A DNA stretch of 34,509 nucleotides from Cyclobacteriaceae bacterium (GTDB taxonomy: Bacteria > Bacteroidota > Bacteroidia > Cytophagales > Cyclobacteriaceae). Below the pieces are notes generated by a model. It made no database searches. It was given only the letters and a program-made list of their open reading frames with translations, and was not told where the DNA came from. The stretch covers positions 1 through 34,509 of the forward strand of contig JAFIEV010000039.1 in assembly GCA_020832305.1 (NCBI GenBank). Direction: 5' to 3'. Below are positions 15,700 through 21,923 of this stretch, one piece after another. Positions within the stretch are counted from its first letter, which is position 1. Each line of letters begins with the position of its first letter. The translations under genes and the position numbers were made by a program.

Positions 15700-17888
15700 A
15701 ACCAGCTGCATCCTATTACAAAAGATTTCATGTAAACCAATTGGGAGAATATGCTTGTGGTTTGGCTTGCCTAAGTACAATCTTTAAATATTATGGGGGC
15801 GAGATTTCGCAAGAAAAGCTTCGTGATGTTAGCGGCACAACCATGTCTGGCACAACAGTGCTTGGCTTGATTCAGGCTGCAAAGGAAATCGGAATGGAGG
15901 CAAAAGGTTTTGAGGCAGAAGTAAAACATCTGAAAGAACAGGAAAACCCGGTGATTCTTCACGTAATTATGGATAATGTGAGGGAGCATTTTATAGTGTG
16001 TTTTGCCTTTGACGGAGAGGTTTTCTGGCTGAGCGATCCAGGTTCAGGCATTGTTTCATTAAATGAAGAAAAGCTGTTGGACATATGGAAATCCAGGATT
16101 TTACTTCAGGTTTACCCAACTGAAAAGTTCCGGACAAAGAAAGTTCAATCTGATTCAAAAATGGATTGGTTCATATCACTGATATCTGAGGATATCCCTA
16201 TCCTGTTGGTGGCTACGGTTTTGGGAACTTTAATGGCCGTTACCGGACTTTCAACTGCGGTCTTTTCCCAGAAACTCATAGATGATTATATTCCCAATCA
16301 AACTTATGACAAGGCCATTTTGGGGGTTTTGTCGTTGGGCTTGCTTTTATTGTTCAGGGCCATATTGGGCTATTTCCAGGGAGTGTTTATGGCAAGACAA
16401 GGAAGAGACCTTAATATACGTATCGTATCATCATTTATAGGGAAGATTTTGCATATTCAGATGAAGTATTTTAAAGGTTTCAGTACCGGTGATTTAATTG
16501 CCCGAATGAATGATTCCCTGCGCATCAAAAACACTGTTTCACTTATAACAGGAACCGTAATTATCAATGTACTGGTAGTGGTGGTGTCTTTGGCATTTGT
16601 TTTTTATCAATCCGTGATTATCGCGTGGCTTTGTATTACAGGCTTATTGGCTTTTATAGTTATAGGATGGAGATTCCACCGGCCAATCATCGCCAAACAG
16701 AAGGAAGTCATGACAGCTCATGCCCTTAATGAGTCTCAATATATTGATAGTTTAACCGGCATTCAGGTACTTCGATCATATGGTAAAGAAGATGTATTCC
16801 GTTACCGGATCAATCAGGTATATTCTCTATACCAAAGTAAAGGGTATGAATTGGCCATTTTGGGCAATAACTTTTCCCTTTTCACGCAAATCATTGTGGC
16901 AGTTTTTATCAGTTTGCTTTTTGGTCTGGGGGTGTATTTGGTTTTTGAAGAAAACCTGCAATTAGGTGAATTGATGGCATTGATTCAGGTCGGAATTTCG
17001 CTTATACCTGCAGTAGCCGGATTGGTGGTTGCCAATATACAATTCCAGGAAGCTAAAGTGACATTTGACCGATTGCATGAAATTGCTGGAGTAAAAGCAG
17101 AAGAAGGATTTGTACATCAGATCAACACAAATTTAACATCCGGTGAATGTCTTTTGGTGTTGGATCAGGTAGTTTTCCGCTACCCGGGAAGAAGCCCTAT
17201 TCTCAAAGGTGTAAGTTTCAAGATACATGCAGGACAGGCTATGGCTTTATTTGCTCCGGTAGGCTCCGGAAAAAGCACTTTGGTAGATTTGATCCAACAA
17301 TTTTATACTCCAGAAAAAGGAAGTATACAAATGCCATACCTGGGTGAAGAAGAGATCTGCCTGGTAGAATGGAGAAGGCAGTTGGGGGTAGTAAACCAAA
17401 AAGAAAAAATATTTAACAATTCTGTCTTAGATAATATAGCATTAAGCAACACAACAGAAGACCTGGAAACTACGGTAGGAATTCTTCAGGAAATGGGCTG
17501 GTGGTCCTTTTTCGAAGAATTTTCACAAGGAATATTTTCGATCTGTGGGGAGGATGGCAGAAATCTTTCCGGTGGACAACGTCAATTGGTGGGTTTGGCA
17601 AGAGCCATGGTTAGAAGGCCGAAGATCTTAATCCTTGATGAAGCCACTTCGGCTATGGACTACAGAATGGAGCGACAAGTATTGTCCTTGGTCATGGAGT
17701 ACGTAAGGAGTAGCCAGGCTGCATTGCTGTTGATAACCCATCTACCGAATTTGGCAGCCAGTATGGACAAGGTTATGGTATTGGAACAAGGTAAAATATC
17801 AGAATTTGGCAACACAACAGAACTTTTACAAAAAATTAATCCATTTTCAAACGCTTTTAATCAAATGTTAGAAACTAATTTGAAATAA
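15696..17888 (+). CDS. Peptidase-containing ABC transporter (C39 protease + exporter)
   Basis: A 730-residue fusion that cleaves double-glycine leaders and exports the peptide. The C39 protease domain (about 10-140) has oxyanion Q15, catalytic C21 in the CGLAC motif, H98 in REHFI and D114 in SDP. The membrane domain (about 160-440) has six hydrophobic helices and the GFSTGDLIARMND intracellular loop. The ATPase (about 485-730) has Walker A APVGSGKST (520-528), Q568, signature LSGGQRQ (624-630), Walker B ILILDEA (644-650) and H682. The first Walker A residue is Ala instead of Gly, which the general P-loop pattern allows. All catalytic residues look functional. The gene overlaps the thioredoxin stop and is followed after 1 nt by an HTH gene and then the precursor gene, its probable substrate. 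No HlyD-type adaptor is adjacent. Confidence 0.95.
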   Translation: MKPAASYYKRFHVNQLGEYACGLACLSTIFKYYGGEISQEKLRDVSGTTMSGTTVLGLIQAAKEIGMEAKGFEAEVKHLKEQENPVILHVIMDNVREHFIVCFAFDGEVFWLSDPGSGIVSLNEEKLLDIWKSRILLQVYPTEKFRTKKVQSDSKMDWFISLISEDIPILLVATVLGTLMAVTGLSTAVFSQKLIDDYIPNQTYDKAILGVLSLGLLLLFRAILGYFQGVFMARQGRDLNIRIVSSFIGKILHIQMKYFKGFSTGDLIARMNDSLRIKNTVSLITGTVIINVLVVVVSLAFVFYQSVIIAWLCITGLLAFIVIGWRFHRPIIAKQKEVMTAHALNESQYIDSLTGIQVLRSYGKEDVFRYRINQVYSLYQSKGYELAILGNNFSLFTQIIVAVFISLLFGLGVYLVFEENLQLGELMALIQVGISLIPAVAGLVVANIQFQEAKVTFDRLHEIAGVKAEEGFVHQINTNLTSGECLLVLDQVVFRYPGRSPILKGVSFKIHAGQAMALFAPVGSGKSTLVDLIQQFYTPEKGSIQMPYLGEEEICLVEWRRQLGVVNQKEKIFNNSVLDNIALSNTTEDLETTVGILQEMGWWSFFEEFSQGIFSICGEDGRNLSGGQRQLVGLARAMVRRPKILILDEATSAMDYRMERQVLSLVMEYVRSSQAALLLITHLPNLAASMDKVMVLEQGKISEFGNTTELLQKINPFSNAFNQMLETNLK

Positions 17889-17889
17889 A

Positions 17890-18123
17890 ATGGCTGGATT
17901 AAAATACTATGAACGCACTAAATTATTGATCGAATTAATCGAGAAAAAAAAGACAGGCGGTCCTAAGGAACTGGCAAAATCACTCGGTCTTAAAGAAAGA
18001 ATGATTTATAATGTATTAGATGATTTAAGACTGACCTTAGGCTGCAATATATGCTATTGTAAAGAGATAAAAAGCTATGTGTTTACTGAAAATAATGAAT
18101 TCACTGTAAGGAAATTGCAGTAA
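17890..18123 (+). CDS. Small winged-helix DNA-binding protein
   Basis: A 77-residue basic protein with a helix-turn-helix of the HTH_11/DeoR type: GGPKELAKSLGLKERMIYNVLDDLR (about 23-47). A short beta wing follows, including CNICYCKEIKSYVF (52-65, with two cysteines in CNICYC). It has no ligand-binding domain, so it is a bare DNA-binding module. It starts 1 nt after the transporter stop and precedes the precursor by 56 nt. This position suggests autoregulation of the locus, perhaps through the inverted repeat at 14466-14501. The cysteine pair might make it redox- or metal-sensitive, but that is speculative. Confidence 0.85.
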   Translation: MAGLKYYERTKLLIELIEKKKTGGPKELAKSLGLKERMIYNVLDDLRLTLGCNICYCKEIKSYVFTENNEFTVRKLQ

Positions 18124-18179
18124 TGTATATATATTATTGTATTACAGTTAAATTATTTTCAACCATAAATTATTTATCT

Positions 18180-18404
18180 ATGAAAGAATTAAGTATCGAA
18201 CAGATGGAAGTAGTTAAGGGGGGTGGATGTGGAAAAGCTGGGGCAGTAATAGGCGTTTTAGGTGGTATTGCCGCAGTTGCACTATTGGCGGCTCCTCCGG
18301 CAGCAATTGGAGTTTCCCTTGTCTGGGGATTAACAGCTGCTTATGGCACAAGTTTTAGTGTTGTAGGTATTGGTTGTGGGATAGCAGAATTAATGACATC
18401 CTAA
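18180..18404 (+). CDS. Double-glycine-leader precursor peptide (bacteriocin-like)
   Basis: A 74-residue precursor. The leader MKELSIEQMEVVKGG (1-15) fits the double-glycine consensus: L4 (-12), S5 (-11), Q8 (-8), M9 (-7), V12 (-4), G14-G15 (-2,-1). Cutting after G15 leaves a 59-residue core starting GCGKAGAVIG. It is almost uncharged, Gly/Ala/Val-rich with GxxxG spacings, and has single cysteines at 17 and 66. This composition is typical of membrane-active class II bacteriocins. A stretch with LLAAPPAAIG divides it into two hydrophobic helices. The frame is open upstream to 18123, but the leader fit fixes the ATG at 18180. It lies just downstream of the peptidase-exporter and HTH genes and is followed by a strong hairpin. 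Cleavage one residue later, giving an N-terminal Cys, is possible. Antibacterial activity is inferred, not shown. Confidence 0.88.
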   Translation: MKELSIEQMEVVKGGGCGKAGAVIGVLGGIAAVALLAAPPAAIGVSLVWGLTAAYGTSFSVVGIGCGIAELMTS

Positions 18405-18409
18405 AGTAG

Positions 18410-18446
18410 AAACTTCGAATAAGACATATAGTCTTATTCGAAGTTT
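18410..18446 (+). terminator. Strong hairpin after the precursor gene
   Basis: AAACTTCGAATAAGAC (18410-18425) pairs perfectly over 16 bp with 18431-18446 around a 5-nt loop, beginning 5 nt after the precursor stop codon. The right arm ends in TTTT followed by ATC, so the U-tract is short. It should end transcription at least partly and stabilise the 3' end of an abundant precursor mRNA. Partial read-through would set lower expression of the downstream membrane genes. Confidence 0.75.
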
Positions 18447-18501
18447 TATCTGTACATATTAATTACATCTTATATTGACTTAATGAAAACAAAACATATA
18501 A

Positions 18502-18912
18502 ATGAAAAAATATATTGCTTCAATATATCTAACCATACTGATGGTGATCTTTAGTGTACTCTATGATACGCCTCAATATTTAACCCTAATAATAAACAGT
18601 ATTGTATTTATTGTCTCGGTTGGGTTGTTGTTTTTTGTGCACTTTTATGAAAAATCTAGTAATGAATCATTCCATCAAATTCTATTGTTGCTTGGTTATA
18701 CCATTTATAATTTTTTAGTTAGTCCGATACTATGTCTTTGGGCACTTGCCTGCCATCTGATTATATTTTTAAGATACAGGAATATATCATCAGAAATAGT
18801 TGATTTCAATGGCGTTATACCCCTTCGTTTTTTTATTACTAAAGCCGAGAAAATAGATTATTTTATTATATTGTCCTATACTATTCCGATGACATACATG
18901 TGGATTAGATAA
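18502..18912 (+). CDS. Small polytopic membrane protein, candidate immunity protein
   Basis: A 136-residue hydrophobic protein with about four transmembrane helices (near 5-20, 27-47, 58-88 and 118-134) and a short basic loop around 90-95 (FLRYRNIS). No family is recognised. It is preceded by an A+T-rich leader and lies just beyond the precursor and its hairpin. Small polytopic proteins at this position in bacteriocin loci are often immunity proteins; that is the working hypothesis here. It could instead be an unrelated small membrane protein. Confidence 0.7.
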   Translation: MKKYIASIYLTILMVIFSVLYDTPQYLTLIINSIVFIVSVGLLFFVHFYEKSSNESFHQILLLLGYTIYNFLVSPILCLWALACHLIIFLRYRNISSEIVDFNGVIPLRFFITKAEKIDYFIILSYTIPMTYMWIR

Positions 18913-19121
18913 ATGAATAAAATGTCGATCCAATTACATCAAGGCTGTTTTAAATAATGAATGCTTATTACATCACAGTAGTCTATCAATATAAACTAAT
19001 TTTACATTTTAATATGTAATAGATTTTTTTTCTACAAAATTAATAATATATAGGTTAGCTAATGATAATGAGGATATGTACTTTCTGTTTGTGAATAATT
19101 ACTTACGAACCAGATATTAGA

Positions 19122-19406
19122 ATGGAAAGAATTAATTACTTAAGATTGGTAATCATATTTGGAGTATTTTCTCTTTTCTTGTTCAAAATTTGTACTCTGT
19201 GGTTTTATTTTTGTAAAGTTTTTAAACCAATGAAATTCAGGAAAATAAGTTTGTTTTGCACACTTATTTGCCTTATCGCAAGTATCTTCTTACTTGGATC
19301 TGATCACCTAAATGAACCTTTTTTTCCTTTATTAATGGTATTCATTTCATCTTTGGCTACAACGATAGCATTAATGATTATGGTATGGAAGAAGAAGCAC
19401 TCCTAA
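19122..19406 (+). CDS. Small membrane protein, second candidate immunity protein
   Basis: A 94-residue protein with three hydrophobic helices (about 7-30, 43-58 and 67-87) and a basic C-terminal tail (WKKKHS). A short amphipathic loop with KPMKFRK lies between helices 1 and 2. No family is recognised. It follows the previous membrane-protein gene after 209 bp of A+T-rich DNA that holds no other convincing gene. Its small size, basic loops and A+T-rich setting match the rest of the peptide locus, so it may add to self-protection. A CAAATTTTTAAAATTTG palindrome a few bases past the stop may end the locus. Confidence 0.6.
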   Translation: MERINYLRLVIIFGVFSLFLFKICTLWFYFCKVFKPMKFRKISLFCTLICLIASIFLLGSDHLNEPFFPLLMVFISSLATTIALMIMVWKKKHS

Positions 19407-19815
19407 GTACCAAATTTTTAAAATTTGTATAGGATATTCTGAGCTATATCATTTGTAGATCTTGTAAGAGATGCTGTGATGATCTTAGATTTAATTGTAG
19501 ATTCACCTTTAATCCAATGACAGTATTTGAAAGTCAGTTACCGCTTCTTTACTTACCTGCCTGAAACCTACATTTACAAAGTTAAAACTTTTGTCGAAAC
19601 GATAAATCATAGATATAAAACCCACCGGCTGTATTGGTTTATTTCTTAACCTTGTTTGGCATTACTTTATTTTGCTGGGTTTCAAAAACGGTTTTTAAAT
19701 TTAGATTACATTGTATCAGATTGAAACCTATTTAGTATTTACCAACAAAGGATGATATTGCTGATCAAAGCGAAGTACAAAGATTTTGCTACTCCACTCC
19801 CTGTAAAGCATCCTT
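19407..19815. other. Gene-less spacer closing the peptide locus
   Basis: About 400 bp without a convincing gene on either strand. Near its left end is a 17-bp palindrome, CAAATTTTTAAAATTTG (19411-19427), 5 nt after the stop of the last membrane-protein gene. This is a weak terminator candidate. I see no GG-leader small ORF, promoter or repeat in the remainder. Confidence 0.5.
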
Positions 19816-20562
19816 TCAAGAAAGATTTCTCATAATGTAAAAAACATAGCCGTAATAATCCTTGTATTTGCGGTAGAGATCCATTTCCTGCTCCATTTCT
19901 GATTCAACTACCTGACGTGCTTCCCCGACATGGCCATACTCATTTAGATAAGCTTCTTTCTGAGCATCCATCAGGGCATAATAATTTTGCAGCCAGCCAT
20001 ATTCAGGTAGGGTAAGATGTGCAAGCGGCTGGTAACCAGACTTCTCAATGGTATGAAGCTTTTCGACAATGGTACCCATTTCATCATAGACCGCATTCCA
20101 GAATTCCCGAAGCTCTCCGGGGATATCCTTGCGAAGCCAGGTGATTTCCGATGCCACAAGGTAGCCCCCGGGCTTTAAAAATCGCTTCCACGTTTGCAGT
20201 CCATTTTCAAAGCCCATGATATAGATGGATCCTTCTGACCAGATTACATCAAACTGCTCATCTTCAAAAGGCAGCTCAAACATCGATGCATTAAGGGTAG
20301 TAATGCTGCCCTTGAGTGTGGCCTGGCTTGCGTTATCCTTTAGTTTACGCAGAAACCCATCATATACATCCACTGCGGTAATCTCGCAAGGCGCTATCCT
20401 TGCCAATGCCAGTGTCTGATGGCCCGAACCGCAGCCTATATCCAATATCTTTGGCTCAGGAGGCAGGTTTTCAAGCAGCCGGAAGGCCATTTCTGTATAT
20501 TTATCATCGCCCGGTCCTTGCCGGTCGAGCCGCCTGTAAAATTCATTAAAATAATCGATCAT
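19816..20562 (-). CDS. Class I SAM-dependent methyltransferase
   Basis: A 248-residue cytoplasmic methyltransferase. Motif I ILDIGCGSGHQT (39-50) binds S-adenosylmethionine. The acidic residue after strand 2 lies in ITAVDVYD (61-68), motif III-like FDVIWSEGSIYIMG (104-117) is present, and FLKPGGYLVASE (128-139) forms the post-motif loop. The C-terminal half (from about 150) is a helical substrate-binding cap. I cannot tell the substrate; a small molecule is likely from the size and layout. The ATG at 20562 (MIDYFNEFYRR) is preferred over one 57 nt upstream (20619) because the added residues show no family resemblance. It is transcribed away from the DEAD-box gene and toward the peptide locus. 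Confidence 0.9.
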   Translation of the reverse strand: MIDYFNEFYRRLDRQGPGDDKYTEMAFRLLENLPPEPKILDIGCGSGHQTLALARIAPCEITAVDVYDGFLRKLKDNASQATLKGSITTLNASMFELPFEDEQFDVIWSEGSIYIMGFENGLQTWKRFLKPGGYLVASEITWLRKDIPGELREFWNAVYDEMGTIVEKLHTIEKSGYQPLAHLTLPEYGWLQNYYALMDAQKEAYLNEYGHVGEARQVVESEMEQEMDLYRKYKDYYGYVFYIMRNLS

Positions 20563-20761
20563 GGTATGTTTAGGGTTCCTGAAGTTTAGGTAATTCTTTG
20601 TTTCACATTTGTAAAGCACGCCTTTTTATCGATCATGCTGGTCAGCCGCGTAACATTCGCTTCTGAAAAGATATACTTTGCCGTGCCACGTTTTTATGAT
20701 TATTGATGTAAATTTAGACCTGTTTTGCGTCAGGCACAAAGTAAATCTTCTATATAAACCC

Positions 20762-20769
20762 TACATTTG
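20762..20769 (+). promoter_or_regulatory. -7 promoter element for the DEAD-box gene
   Basis: TACATTTG matches TAnnTTTG exactly and ends 18 nt before the ATG at 20788. Its last three bases form an in-frame TTG that could be mistaken for the start codon. Reading it as a promoter argues for the ATG start. Confidence 0.55.
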
Positions 20770-20787
20770 CCCCAAAACCCATACCTC

Positions 20788-21921
20788 ATGAATTTTTCAG
20801 AACTGGGATTGTCAACACCCATCCTTCAAGCAATTAAACAGGCGAATTACGAAAGCCCATATCCTATTCAAATAGAAGCGATTCCGGCAATTCTGCAAAA
20901 GCGGGATGTTCTGGGACTCGCACAGACCGGATCAGGAAAAACAGCAGCTTACATCCTGCCGATTTTAGAGGAACTTCAACAAAAGGCGGTCAATAAAGGC
21001 AGGTCTGTTTCTGTGCTGGTCATCGTTCCTACAAGAGAACTGGCCGCGCAGGTAGAAGAAGTCATAAACATGTTTGCCAACTTCCTCCCGAGAAAGGTGA
21101 AAAGTACTGCCGTCTTTGGGGGTGTTTCGATCAATCCCCAAATGATGAAGCTGCATGGCACTGACATCCTGGTAGCTACCCCGGGACGACTGCTTGACCT
21201 GATTTCTAAAAATGCAATTTCAATTTCAGAACTCAGCACACTGGTTCTGGATGAAGCCGACAAAATCCTGAACTTAGGCTTTAAGGAAGAAGTAGATGAA
21301 ATTTTATCACTGCTGCCCAAAAGGCGGCAAAACATTCTTTTTTCAGCAACTATGGAAGAATCGGTGGCTCAATTGATCGATAAACTGTTGAAAAAACCCC
21401 TTAAAATAGAGACCCACATCGAAGAAATCACCCCAGACCTTATATCCCAGACAGCCTATTTAGTTTCGCAGGAGCGGAAAGGACCACTTTTACGGCATTT
21501 GATACAGAAAGGAAAATGGCATCAGGTATTGGTCTTTACCTCTTCCATCCGGGCAGCCGATAACCTGACCGCCAAACTGAATAAAAACGGCATCCAGGCC
21601 AGGGCATTGCACGGAGATAAAAGCCAGGGAGCCCGAACTGAGGCCTTGAAGCAATTCAAAGAGGGAAACCTGAGTGTGCTGGTGGCCACAGATCTTGCTT
21701 CCCGTGGGCTGGACATCCAGGCTTTACCCTATGTGGTCAATTTTGAGTTGCCACGGTCGCCCAAAGATTACATCCACCGAATCGGCAGGACCGGCAGGGC
21801 AAGAACTGAAGGCGAAGCCATCTCGCTGATCTCAGAAGAAGACAAACCCCACTGGAAAGTGATTCAGAAAAAGATGAAACGATGGGTAGAGCTGGTGGAA
21901 ACGGAGAATATGGATTTTTGA
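20788..21921 (+). CDS. DEAD-box ATP-dependent RNA helicase, RhlE type
   Basis: A 377-residue RNA helicase that unwinds structured RNA, for example during ribosome assembly or mRNA decay. The motifs appear in order: Q-motif PYPIQ (24-28), AQTGSGKT (45-52), PTRELA (81-86), TPGR (131-134), DEAD (155-158), SAT (186-188), RGLD (306-309) and HRIGRTGR (330-337). The C-terminus ends soon after the helicase core with only a short charged tail, unlike E. coli DeaD with its RNA-binding extension; this favours the RhlE group. The start is set at ATG 20788 because the upstream in-frame TTG lies within the -7 element. It converges with the DUF4139 gene at 2 nt. Confidence 0.96.
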   Translation: MNFSELGLSTPILQAIKQANYESPYPIQIEAIPAILQKRDVLGLAQTGSGKTAAYILPILEELQQKAVNKGRSVSVLVIVPTRELAAQVEEVINMFANFLPRKVKSTAVFGGVSINPQMMKLHGTDILVATPGRLLDLISKNAISISELSTLVLDEADKILNLGFKEEVDEILSLLPKRRQNILFSATMEESVAQLIDKLLKKPLKIETHIEEITPDLISQTAYLVSQERKGPLLRHLIQKGKWHQVLVFTSSIRAADNLTAKLNKNGIQARALHGDKSQGARTEALKQFKEGNLSVLVATDLASRGLDIQALPYVVNFELPRSPKDYIHRIGRTGRARTEGEAISLISEEDKPHWKVIQKKMKRWVELVETENMDF

Positions 21922-21923
21922 GC

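Noticed and set aside
17256-17282. Ala at the first position of the exporter's Walker A as a sign of inactivity
   Set aside because: The P-loop pattern allows Ala or Gly at this position, and all other ATPase motifs are intact.
18123-18179. Longer start for the precursor peptide (extra 19 residues)
   Set aside because: The ATG at 18180 places L, S, Q, M, V and GG at exactly the double-glycine consensus positions; the upstream extension matches nothing.
18913-19121. A second GG-leader precursor between the two small membrane proteins
   Set aside because: Only a 14-codon frame starts there, with no GG leader or hydrophobic core.
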